DNA of 64,000 bases, taken from the NCBI GenBank assembly GCA_029945375.1, contig CM057057.1, positions 2,170,001-2,234,000 of the forward strand. The letters are read 5' to 3'. A program made the translations under genes and the position numbers. The notes under the pieces were generated by a model. It was not told the origin of the DNA. It saw only the letters and a program-made list of their open reading frames with translations, and made no database searches. The first letter of the stretch is position 1; each line of letters begins with the position of its first letter. Source of the DNA: Agaricus subrufescens. Its lineage: Eukaryota; Basidiomycota; Agaricomycetes; Agaricales; Agaricaceae. Positions 47,330 to 55,747 of the stretch are shown piece after piece.

Positions 47330-47536
47330 AAAGCCCAAGGGGCTCACTGAAGATAGATTCTAAGCAACTCACTATCACACAATCAGGAGTAGTTCCAGGC
47401 AGTGTATTGAGAGCGAGTAAGGATACGCGTATCGGATAAAGGTATGTAGAACAAGATGGAAGAAGAAGAAGACTTACATCCTTGTTAGTATATAAGTGTG
47501 TCTAATAATAAGTTATGACATTGTAAGCAGGGGCTT
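47330..47536 (-). repeat. Probable remainder of element 3's 3' LTR, displaced by element 2
   Basis: Element 2 inserted 3 bases into sequence that follows element 3's purine tract. The first eight bases of that LTR (TGTAAGCC, minus strand) are at 55718-55711, and the continuation (CCTGCTTACA...) must lie left of 47537. The outer end of the LTR could not be located; 47330 is an estimate. Confidence 0.4.
47532..47536. other. Target-site duplication GGCTT (left copy)
   Basis: GGCTT directly precedes the 5' LTR and recurs at 55711-55715 directly after the 3' LTR. Confidence 0.9.
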
Positions 47537-48181
47537 TGTTATATCCCGTTTCCAGAACTTTCCGATCATTCCCGACATTTCCTTTTCTATCTAGAACGTT
47601 CCATTTCCATTTCCGGTATGTTCCAAGGTATCCCGCTGTCAAGTTTCCTTTCGATGGGATCCGCTCGGGACCATTGCCTTTCGGGTTCCTTTAATTGGTA
47701 AGTCCGCTTTCCGGAACCGGTAGTGGTTGGCCGGTTATGCCGTAGTTCCCTTTCTGGAACTACGGTTGCGCTCCCGCGGTCGCTCTACGACCAACGCAAC
47801 GTGGGCCGTAACTTTCCAACGGCCAACGCGACTGTATCCGAATCGGTACTCATTCTTATTGCGATGCGATTGCCATATCTCTATTCGATCCCTATTTCTA
47901 TTATCCGGAACTATTCCTTTTCCGTATCTTACTCCTGTACACCTTCGTATATAAGTTCCGCATTCCTGTATCTATTCCTCAGTCTGAAATCGACTTAGAT
48001 TCTATTCCCTCTCGATTCCTACCTTCCCGCTAAGCGTTCCGCAACTCGCGTTCTATTCCGCTATCGTTCTCTAGGCATTCGGAACCCGCTGGAGGGCACA
48101 GTGCGCCTTCGCATCGCTGAGGCCAACGCCTATCGCCAATCGGAACCGCCTAGTTCCGACTCTGCGGTCGTAGTCTTAACA
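47537..48181 (+). repeat. Element 2 5' LTR (645 bp)
   Basis: It starts TGTTATATCC and ends CTTAACA. A TATA box (TATATAAG) lies at 47948-47955, placing the transcript start in the last third of the LTR. It matches the 3' LTR along its whole length. Confidence 0.95.
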
Positions 48182-48226
48182 GTATTTCAGACTCCCGCTC
48201 CAGCTGGTTCCACACTTCGCTTTTGT

Positions 48227-49696
48227 ATGAGTCGCACTCGCAGTGTTACTTTTGCATCTGGTACTCCTCCTGGCGACATTCCACTTCCCCCTGCTCGTCA
48301 ACCTAAACCTCGCAGTTCCGCGAAAACTTCGGATTCTCATACCCCTGTTTCCGAAACCCCTGACATGTCTCACCGAGTTTCCGGTTCGGGTTCTCGTACC
48401 CCTCAAGACCGGGAAGGTTCTCAATCGGTACCCCCTGGTCGCTCTCAGGAGGGTACTCCTGTTTCCGACATTCCCGGTACTCACCGGAACCCCGGAACTT
48501 ACGATGGATCGGGTGGAAGGGAAAAGGGTAAGGGAAGAGATGGTGGTGGTGGTGGTGACGATGGAGGTGGAGATGGAGGTGGAGATCCGGGAGATGGGGA
48601 TGGAGATGGAGAAGAGGATGGAGATGACGATGAAGACGGTCAACACGTTCCGAATCGCGTTCTAGCCAACCTCCTATCAACTATCTCAGATACACTCACT
48701 CGGAATTCTTTGCAACCTCCCGCCAAAACTCCTAAAGTCGCAATCAAGGAACCGACTTCTTTCAACGGCAAGGAACCTCACAAGCTCAACGAATTCATTT
48801 TTCAGTGCCGCCTCTACTTTGAGGCTAATCCGAATCAATTTCCGTCGCAACACACAAAGGTTTCCTTCGCCCTCTCTTATCTTTCCGGTTCCGCTCAAAC
48901 TTGGTTTCAAACGACTCTCGAGGAGAATCCGATATGGGAATTAGTTCCCTGGTATAACGACTGGGACTTGTTCGTCGATGAACTCGTCTCCAACTTTGGT
49001 TCCTTGGATCCGGTGAACGAGGCGGCGGAAGAGATTGAGCATCTTACCATGTCCGCTAACGACCACATCAACAAGTATAACGTCTCATTTGCTCGTCTCG
49101 CATCGCGTCTTCACTGGCCGGATTCCGTTTTGGTCCATCGCTATTATCGCGGTCTTCCCGATCGCATCCAGGACGTCCTTTCCTCACTTCCAACCGACAA
49201 ACCCTCCACTCTTCGGGAATTACGGGACCTGGCTATGCGCATCGACAACCGCCACTGGGAACGCCATCGCGAACGGAACCGCGCCAACAAGCAATCCACT
49301 TCGAAGGACTCCAACCCGCAACAAAAGCAGAAGAACAAACCCGCAAATTCCGGCAACAACAATTCGCAATCGCAATCATCGTCCTCCGGTAACCAATCCA
49401 ACAACAATGCTAAACCCGGAAAACCCGCAAACGCAAATTCGCAATCCGGTTCCTCTTCCTCGTCCTCGAATCCTCTCGCAAATGTCCTCGGTCGCAACGG
49501 CAAACTCACTCCTCAGGAACGCCAGCGTCGGAAGGACAAGAACTTATGTATGTTCTGCGGAGGAGGCGGCCATACCGCTGAGAATTGCCCGAAGAAGAAT
49601 ACCGGCAAATCCGACAACTCTAACAAGCCAAAGGGCCGATCAGCTGTAGCTGAAGGTACTTCCGCGAGTTCCGCTCCTGCGAGCTCGGGAAACTAA
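48227..49696 (+). CDS. gag: Element 2 Gag, 489 aa
   Basis: Starts at ATG 48227, 46 bases after the 5' LTR. The first about 140 residues are Ser/Pro-rich, then a Gly/Asp-rich run (48540-48630). The capsid-like retrotransposon gag domain covers about residues 165-330: KEPTSFNGKEPHKLNEFIFQ, VSFALSYLSGSAQTWFQT, RLASRLHWPD and YYRGLPDRIQDVL. An Asn/Gln/Ser-rich stretch precedes one zinc knuckle, C-x2-C-x4-H-x4-C (CMFCGGGGHTAENC), typical of nucleocapsid. The stop TAA (49694-49696) directly follows a GGGAAAC heptamer, so part of the ribosomes should pass into pol by -1 frameshift. Gag forms the cytoplasmic particle and packages RNA. Confidence 0.92.
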   Translation: MSRTRSVTFASGTPPGDIPLPPARQPKPRSSAKTSDSHTPVSETPDMSHRVSGSGSRTPQDREGSQSVPPGRSQEGTPVSDIPGTHRNPGTYDGSGGREKGKGRDGGGGGDDGGGDGGGDPGDGDGDGEEDGDDDEDGQHVPNRVLANLLSTISDTLTRNSLQPPAKTPKVAIKEPTSFNGKEPHKLNEFIFQCRLYFEANPNQFPSQHTKVSFALSYLSGSAQTWFQTTLEENPIWELVPWYNDWDLFVDELVSNFGSLDPVNEAAEEIEHLTMSANDHINKYNVSFARLASRLHWPDSVLVHRYYRGLPDRIQDVLSSLPTDKPSTLRELRDLAMRIDNRHWERHRERNRANKQSTSKDSNPQQKQKNKPANSGNNNSQSQSSSSGNQSNNNAKPGKPANANSQSGSSSSSSNPLANVLGRNGKLTPQERQRRKDKNLCMFCGGGGHTAENCPKKNTGKSDNSNKPKGRSAVAEGTSASSAPASSGN

Positions 49697-49735
49697 TCCG
49701 CGGTCCCCTTGACTCTGCACAGGCGGGGGATCGCG
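49687..49735 (+). promoter_or_regulatory. Programmed -1 ribosomal frameshift signal at the gag/pol junction
   Basis: The heptamer G GGA AAC (49687-49693) is in the gag frame in the canonical X XXY YYZ phase, immediately before the TAA stop. Five bases later a 10-bp stem can form: CGCGGTCCCC (49699-49708) with GGGGATCGCG (49726-49735), one G-U pair, loop of 17 nt. Slippage by -1 continues with CTA ATC CGC in the pol frame, which is open from 49693 to 53376. Slip sequence, spacer and stem all fit known retroviral signals. Confidence 0.85.
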
Positions 49736-52700
49736 TTGACACCCTCTGTGCTTCAGAGAGAGTTCGTCTCAACGCTTCCGCTCTTTCCGATCCGAATTCC
49801 CTTCGCGTTTTTCTTTCTCCTACGGACACTTCTTCTATTTCCGACATTCCTGCGCTGGTGGACAGTGGTTCGACTCATTGTTTTATTTCGAATTCCTTTG
49901 TTCGTAAACATGGTATCCCGACAGTTCCGATTCCTCCTGTTAAGCTTCATCTCTTCGATGGGACTTCTAGCTCTTTTGTTTCCGAGGTTGCGAAATTTCC
50001 TGTATCTTTTCCTACTGGTGAATCTATGACACTTTCCCTCTATGTCACTTCGCTGGATCCGCAGACTCTAGTGGTTCTTGGGCACGACTGGCTGTCCCGC
50101 TACAATCCGTTGATTGACTGGGTTACTGGCTGCATCACTTTCCGTTCCACTCCTGTCGAGATTCCGCCTACTCTTCGCGCGCTGCCTTCTGATGACACTG
50201 TGCCACGAACGTCGGTATCAGATTCCATCACGGAAGCAACTTCCGATTCACCCGCCAGAATAGACATTCGTCTAGTCAATGCCGCTACCTTTGCGCAAGC
50301 ATCCCGACTTCCTGGCTCTCATCGCTTCGCCCTCAACCTTCGCTCAGTTATCGCTGCAGCATCCTCTGTCGAGGAATCTCCTGTCGACCTTTCCGCTATT
50401 CCGGCGGAATACCATGATGTTGCGGATGTGTTCAGCAAGTCCCATGCGGATACGCTACCGACGCATCGACACTATGATCTCAAGATCGACTTAGAGGACG
50501 GTACCGCACCTCCTATAGGTCCGATCTATTCCTTGTCGCAAACGGAACTTCAAGCTCTTCGCGAATTCATTGACGAAAACCTCTCTATCGGTTTCATCCG
50601 ACCCGCAACCTCTCCCCATGGCACTCCTGTTCTTTTTGTGAAGAAGAAGGATGGTTCCCTTCGTCTTTGCGTCGATTTCCGTGGTCTCAATCGGATTACT
50701 CGGAAAGATCGCTACCCACTTCCCCTCATTTCGGATCTCCTTGACTCTCCTCGCAAAGCTCGCATCTATACGAAGATTGATCTTCGGCACGCATATCACC
50801 TCGTCCGTATTGCGGAAGGCGACGAGTGGAAAACGGCCTTCCGGACTCGTTATGGGTCCTTTGAATGGCTCGTCATGCCTTTCGGTCTTAGCAATGCTCC
50901 CGCCGCATTCCAGCGGTTCATGAACGACATTTTCCAGGACTTGCTAGACGTATGCGTTACTATCTACCTCGATGACATCCTCATCTATTCCGACGATCCG
51001 ACTCAACACCGGAATCATGTCAGAGAGGTGCTGAAGAGACTTCGTGAACATGGTCTCTATGCGCGAGCCGACAAATGCGAATTCAATTCCGACACGGTGG
51101 AATATCTCGGGTATATCCTTTCGACTGACGGTCTCACTATGTCCGACGAAAAGGTCAAGACTATCCAGGACTGGCCGGAACCTCGGAAAGTAAAGGACAT
51201 CCAATCCTTCCTAGGGTTCGCAAACTTTTATCGTCGCTTCATCTATGGCTATTCTGACATCGTGGTTCCCTTGACTTGTCTTACTCGCAAAGGGATCCCT
51301 TGGAATTTTGGTTCTGATGCCCGGAATGCCTTCGAAACCCTCAAGAAGTCCTTCACTTCCGCTCCCGTCCTCACTCACTGGATTCCGGACTCGCAAATCA
51401 TCGTGGAGACCGACGCTTCCGACTACGCTTTAGCCGCTATCCTTTCCATCGTATCCCCTGACAGTGACATTCATCCTATCGCATTCCATTCCCGCACTTT
51501 CTCGTCTCCGGAACTCAACTACGACACTCATGATAAAGAGCTTCTCGCTATCTTTGAGGCGTTCCGCATCTGGCGTCATTACCTAGAGGGGGCTTCCCTT
51601 CCGATCGATGTCGTTACCGACCACAAGAACTTGGAATATTTCGCAACTACCAAGCTCCTTACCCGTCGGCAGGCACGATGGTCGGAATACCTTTCGCAGT
51701 TTAACTTGGTCATCCGTTTCCGATCCAGTAAACTAGGAACGAAGCCGGATGCTTTGACGAGACGCTGGGACGTCTACCTAAAAGGGGAGGATAAGGGCTA
51801 CGCTTCGGTCAATCCGCACAACTTCCGTCCAGTATTCACTCAAGAACAACTTGCTTCATCTCTCCGCGCCTCATCCCTCGCGACCCCTGTGTTCCGTGCT
51901 GCTACTATCATAGATCTTTCGCAACTCCATTCCGACATCCTTTCCGCACTTCCCAAAGATCCCATTGCTGCACAGCACCTCGCGTCGCCCCAGGGGAGAT
52001 GGTCTCTCACTTCCGATGGCTTCCTTAGGCTCGATGACCGGATCTATGTTCCCGACGCTAACACCTTACGACTTCGCATCACGCAATACCACCACGACCA
52101 TATCCTGGCTGGCCATTTCGGTCAGAATAAGACTCTGGAATTAATCCGAAGGAGTTATACATGGCCCGGAATCCGCGACTTCGTCAAGCACTTCTGCAAG
52201 AGTTGCGTTACCTGCATGCGATCCAAACCTCAACGTCATCGGCCCTATGGGACTCTCAAGCAGCTTCCGATTCCGGAACGTCCCTGGCATTCTATCTCTA
52301 TGGATTTTATCGAGAAACTTCCGCAATCCTCTGGATTCGATAGCATTCTAGTTATCGTGGACCGCCTCACGAAACAAGCCATATTCATTCCGACATACGA
52401 TACCATTAATTCCGCTGAACTCGCTCAACTCTTCGTTATTCACGTATTCTCCAAGCACGGTGTTCCGTCCCATGTTACTTCCGATCGCGGTTCCGAGTTC
52501 GTATCTCATTTTTTCCGCTCTCTTGGCCAAGCACTCGACATGAAACTCCATTTCACTTCCGGATATCATCCTGAAGGCGACGGTCAAACGGAACGGACGA
52601 ATCAAACTCTGGAACAGTATCTCCACATCTACTGTAACTATCAGCAAGACAACTGGTCGGAACTCCTTCCGCTTGCGGAATTCGCATTCAATAACGCTCC

Positions 52701-53376
52701 CAGCGCTACTACCGGTATCTCACCTTTCTTCGCGAATAAAGGCTATCACCCATCCCTCGCTATCCATCCCGAACGCGACCTCGCATCCTCACGAGCTCGG
52801 GAATTCGCTATTGATCTCGACAAACTTCATGCTACTCTCAAATCCGAAATCGCATCCGCTCAACAACGCTACCAGGTATCCGCTGACGCTCATCGGTTAC
52901 CAGCACCCGACTTCGGAATTGGTCAAAGAGTATTCGTCAAGGCAAAGTATTTCCGCACTACCCGACCGTCGAAGAAACTTTCCGAAAAGTATCTTGGTCC
53001 TTACGAAATTATTGCTCAGGCCGGAACCCATTCCTTCACTATCCGACTTCCAGATTCTATGCGTGCCGTCCATCCGGTATTCCATGTCTCCATGCTCGAA
53101 CCCGCAACTACCAATCAAATTCCGGATCGCGTCCAACCTCCTCCAGATCCCGTTGACGTCGAAGGCGAACCGGAATACGAAATATCTCGCATCGTCGACT
53201 CCAAGATCGATCGCCGGAGGGCGTGCAAGTTATTGTACAAGGTATTGTGGATGGGCTATGAGGATACCGACGAGGAATTCTCTTGGCTTCCCGCAACGGA
53301 ACTCAGCCACGCGATGGAATTGGTTTCCGATTTTCATGCTGCTTATCCCGCTAAGCCTGGCCCTCTTCCGCTTTAA
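49693..53376 (+). CDS. pol: Element 2 Pol (PR-RT-RNaseH-IN-chromodomain), 1227 codons, read by -1 frameshift
   Basis: There is no ATG near the start of the frame, so it is expressed as Gag-Pol. The protease DSGSTHCFIS is at about residue 57. RT spans about 270-470 with LRLCVDFRGLN, FGLSNAPAAFQ and the catalytic YLDDIL at residue 425. RNase H follows (VETDASDYALAAIL; HDKELLAIFEAF). Integrase has the H-H-C-C zinc region (HHDHILAGHFGQNKT; CKSCVTCMRSK), then the core with SMDFIEKL, TSDRGSEFVSHFF and the glutamate in GYHPEGDGQTERTN. The C-terminal chromodomain (YEISRIVDSKIDRR, LYKVLWMGYED) probably steers integration to modified histones. All key residues are present and no stop interrupts it. Confidence 0.95.
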   Translation, partial: LIRGPLDSAQAGDRVDTLCASERVRLNASALSDPNSLRVFLSPTDTSSISDIPALVDSGSTHCFISNSFVRKHGIPTVPIPPVKLHLFDGTSSSFVSEVAKFPVSFPTGESMTLSLYVTSLDPQTLVVLGHDWLSRYNPLIDWVTGCITFRSTPVEIPPTLRALPSDDTVPRTSVSDSITEATSDSPARIDIRLVNAATFAQASRLPGSHRFALNLRSVIAAASSVEESPVDLSAIPAEYHDVADVFSKSHADTLPTHRHYDLKIDLEDGTAPPIGPIYSLSQTELQALREFIDENLSIGFIRPATSPHGTPVLFVKKKDGSLRLCVDFRGLNRITRKDRYPLPLISDLLDSPRKARIYTKIDLRHAYHLVRIAEGDEWKTAFRTRYGSFEWLVMPFGLSNAPAAFQRFMNDIFQDLLDVCVTIYLDDILIYSDDPTQHRNHVREVLKRLREHGLYARADKCEFNSDTVEYLGYILSTDGLTMSDEKVKTIQDWPEPRKVKDIQSFLGFANFYRRFIYGYSDIVVPLTCLTRKGIPWNFGSDARNAFETLKKSFTSAPVLTHWIPDSQIIVETDASDYALAAILSIVSPDSDIHPIAFHSRTFSSPELNYDTHDKELLAIFEAFRIWRHYLEGASLPIDVVTDHKNLEYFATTKLLTRRQARWSEYLSQFNLVIRFRSSKLGTKPDALTRRWDVYLKGEDKGYASVNPHNFRPVFTQEQLASSLRASSLATPVFRAATIIDLSQLHSDILSALPKDPIAAQHLASPQGRWSLTSDGFLRLDDRIYVPDANTLRLRITQYHHDHILAGHFGQNKTLELIRRSYTWPGIRDFVKHFCKSCVTCMRSKPQRHRPYGTLKQLPIPERPWHSISMDFIEKLPQSSGFDSILVIVDRLTKQAIFIPTYDTINSAELAQLFVIHVFSKHGVPSHVTSDRGSEFVSHFFRSLGQALDMKLHFTSGYHPEGDGQTERTNQTLEQYLHIYCNYQQDNWSELLPLAEFAFNNAPSATTGISPFFANKGYHPSLAIHPERDLASSRAREFAIDLDKLHATLKSEIASAQQRYQVSADAHRLPAPDFGIGQRVFVKAKYFRTTRPSKKLSEKYLGPYEIIAQAGTHSFTIRLPDSMRAVHPVFHVSMLEPATTNQIPDRVQPPPDPVDVEGEPEYEISRIVDSKIDRRRACKLLYKVLWMGYEDTDEEFSWLPATELSHAMELVSDFHAAYPAKPGPLPL

Positions 53377-53575
53377 TTTCCGCTAATCCCTTTCCGATTC
53401 TCTTAAGTCCTTTCCGACTTCCTCAAGTTCATATCATTTCATTTTTTCTTATCATTCCGATTTCTTTCAACTCATTCCATCGCATTCAATTCGGATTCCC
53501 AAGACAACCTCAACTACAAGTAACCTAAAATGTTCAAGTTCAAGAAACATTATACAAGGGAGGCGCCGGAACCGA

Positions 53576-54814
53576 TCACATCCACCCTCCTGATCCACCG
53601 GGACTTCCTCCATACCTCGACCCCGACTGCCTAGCCCGATCCCCGTAATCCATCCGCTGATCCGACCTCTCTCCTCCATACCGACCCCGACGACCTTCAC
53701 CCTCCCGACGCGCATCCGTGTTCAATCGCATTGCGTCCAACATGTTCCTCATCTCGCGCGTCTGTTCCTCTGCTGCTCTCCGCGCCCTTTCCTGTGCATC
53801 CGTATTCCGATCCAGGGCCTCCAGATTCTCCCGACGAGCCTCCAAGCTCTGCCTTTTCAACTCATTCGCATCCTCCATCGCTTTCCGAGCCTTTGCGCTT
53901 TCATCTGCACTCCGCGCAGTCTCGATCCGCAACCTCTTCAGTTCCGATGCGACACCATCCACGGAATGTTTTTGAACTTCGACGTTCGGTTGTGGACTAG
54001 ACAGCGAACGGTGGTGTGCGGGAGAGCGGCGGGAGATTTCCTTTTCGGGACTTGGGGCGGGAGATGGCGACGATTCCGAGAGGAATAACCGCGTTTTAAC
54101 AGTTGGCCTTGGGGCCACGGGTGGTTTCTTGTTGAGGGGGGTGGTGGTGGTGAGGGGGGCGGGAGTGGAAACCGGGACGGAACTGTTTTCCAGAGTTCCG
54201 CTAGTCAGTAACTGGCCGGTCAAGGGGTGGTAGACATGCTTATCGGGTACGGGAGCGTTTCCAGCGGTCTCCTTTTCCTTCCGCTTCTTCGCAGCGGGAC
54301 CCAGCGAGGAATGCGCGCATCCTTTCCGCTGTTTTGAACATTCCATACAGGCAGTTCCGGCGGTATGCGTCCAACACACCAGACTCCTGTGGGCGCACGA
54401 ACTGCACTTGGTGGCATAAACGTGGGCCCCGGGCTGCGGAACTGTTCGTGAATCGATCTCGATGACCGGAATGAGTTTGCGCACCGGAGGGACCTTGATA
54501 CTCGCCTTCTCTGCGTCGTCCGCCTTCCCTCCGCTTTTCTTCGACCCTCTCGTCGTCCTCGCAACCGGATTCGTTTCCTTCGTCTTCTCCTTCGCTTTCG
54601 GGACTTCCACCACTTCCTCGGTACCTTTTCCTCCCTCATCGGAACCGGATTTCTCGACCTCGATATCCTCTCCTTCGGCATCAACGTCCATCGGGACTTC
54701 CTCGGCACCCTTTTCCTTCGCGGCCTCAGCATCCCGCTTTGCGGCCCATGCGGCGAACTCGGCGGCGGTCATCTTGTTGAAGTCGGGGGTGGTAGTGGTG
54801 GTGGATTGAGACAT
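53576..54814 (-). CDS. Element 2 antisense gene: Zn2Cys6-like cluster plus coiled coil, 412 aa
   Basis: Opposite-strand ORF between the pol stop and the 3' LTR. The best start is ATG 54814 (MSQSTTTTTPDFNKM); the frame is open upstream to 54904. Residues 1-120 are acidic/basic and disordered. At about residues 134-165, six cysteines are spaced C-x2-C-x6-C-x8-C-x2-C-x6-C (CSSCAHRSLVC ... CMECSKQRKGC), within the Zn(II)2Cys6 binuclear-cluster pattern of fungal transcription factors. A basic KKRKEK follows. Residues about 310-390 are Glu/Arg/Ala-rich heptads, a likely coiled coil, and the C-terminus is Gly/Arg-rich. Env or integrase features are absent. Its promoter would lie in or near the 3' LTR (antisense). 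A DNA-binding or silencing-control role is inference. Confidence 0.75.
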   Translation of the reverse strand: MSQSTTTTTPDFNKMTAAEFAAWAAKRDAEAAKEKGAEEVPMDVDAEGEDIEVEKSGSDEGGKGTEEVVEVPKAKEKTKETNPVARTTRGSKKSGGKADDAEKASIKVPPVRKLIPVIEIDSRTVPQPGAHVYATKCSSCAHRSLVCWTHTAGTACMECSKQRKGCAHSSLGPAAKKRKEKETAGNAPVPDKHVYHPLTGQLLTSGTLENSSVPVSTPAPLTTTTPLNKKPPVAPRPTVKTRLFLSESSPSPAPSPEKEISRRSPAHHRSLSSPQPNVEVQKHSVDGVASELKRLRIETARSADESAKARKAMEDANELKRQSLEARRENLEALDRNTDAQERARRAAEEQTREMRNMLDAMRLNTDARREGEGRRGRYGGERSDQRMDYGDRARQSGSRYGGSPGGSGGWM

Positions 54815-55063
54815 GGCGGGAAGGATGGGGGGAACTCGAATCGTTCCAAGTCCCTTCTTATAAGCGTCCCGACACATTCCAATTCCGGATCTACCGCTTG
54901 TCATTGCAACGCGCTTTTAATTTCCGTCGCCTCATTCCGTGCCACGCTGCCCTTAAGGTTCGGATCCTCAGCTTCTATTTTCGCTCCCGACGAAGTTCTA
55001 TTTTTATCCGGGCGCATTCCCTTATTGATGCGGCCTCGAGGCTCGGCCTTAAGGGGAGGATAC

Positions 55064-55710
55064 TGTTATATCCCGTTTCCAGAACTTTCCGATCATTCCC
55101 GACGTTTCCTTTTCTATCTAGAACGTTCCATTTCCATTTCTGGTATGTTCCAAGGTATCCCGCTGTCAAGTTTCCTTTCGATGGGATCCGCTCGGGACCG
55201 TTGCCTTTCGGGTTCCTTTAATTGGTAAGTCCGCTTTCCGGAACCGGTAGTGGTTGGCCGGTTATGCCGTAGTTCCCTTTCCGGAACTACGGTTGCGCTC
55301 CCGCGGTCGCTCTACGACCAACGCAACGCGGGCCGTAACTTTCCAACGGCCAACGCGACTGTATCCGAATCGGTACTCATTCTTATTGCGATGCGATTGC
55401 CATATCTCTATTCCGATCCCTATTTCTATTATCCGGAACTATTCCTTTTCCGTATCTTACTCCTGTACACCTTCGTATATAAGTTCCGCATTCCTGTATC
55501 TATTCCTCAGTCTGAAATCGACTTAGATTCTATTCCCTCTCGATTCCTACCTTCCCGCTAAGCGTTCCGCAACTCGCGTTCTATTCCGCTATCGCTCCCT
55601 AGGCATCCGGAACCTGCTGGAGGGCACAGTGCGCTTTCGCGTCGCTGAGGCCAACGCCTATCCACAAATCGGAACCGCCTAGTTCCGACTCTGCGGTCGT
55701 AGTTTTAACA
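55064..55710 (+). repeat. Element 2 3' LTR (647 bp)
   Basis: Begins TGTTATATCC after AAGGGGAGGATAC and ends TTTTAACA. Its TATATAAG is at 55476-55483. It differs from the 5' LTR mainly by C/T and G/A changes, several at CG dinucleotides. Confidence 0.95.
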
Positions 55711-55715
55711 GGCTT
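55711..55715. other. Target-site duplication GGCTT (right copy)
   Basis: Directly follows the 3' LTR of element 2 and matches 47532-47536. Confidence 0.9.
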
Positions 55716-55747
55716 ACACTCTCCCCCCCTCTAAAAAATTGTCAGTT

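Larger units (their letters stand above)
47537..55710 (+). mobile_element. Element 2: full-length Ty3/gypsy chromovirus, apparently intact (8174 bp)
   Basis: Two LTRs flank gag, pol and an opposite-strand gene. LTRs are 645 and 647 bp, with about 15 differences by eye (roughly 97-98% identity), mostly transitions. A 5-bp target duplication, a purine tract (AAGGGGAGGA, 55051-55060), an open gag and an open pol all support a relatively recent, possibly still active copy. No obvious tRNA-type primer site with TGG follows the 5' LTR, so priming is unclear. Confidence 0.95.

Noticed and set aside
47723..47998. ORFs of about 90 codons in both LTRs of element 2
   Set aside because: They lie across the TATA region of the LTR and are duplicated only because the LTRs are; not genes.
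48176..48680. Minus-strand and alternate-frame ORFs over the gag N-terminus
   Set aside because: They arise from low-complexity Ser/Pro/Gly/Asp codons of gag.
53718..54809. Plus-strand ORFs opposite the antisense gene of element 2
   Set aside because: They are shorter and fragmented, and lack structure; the minus-strand frame alone is continuous and has the ordered cysteine cluster and coiled coil.
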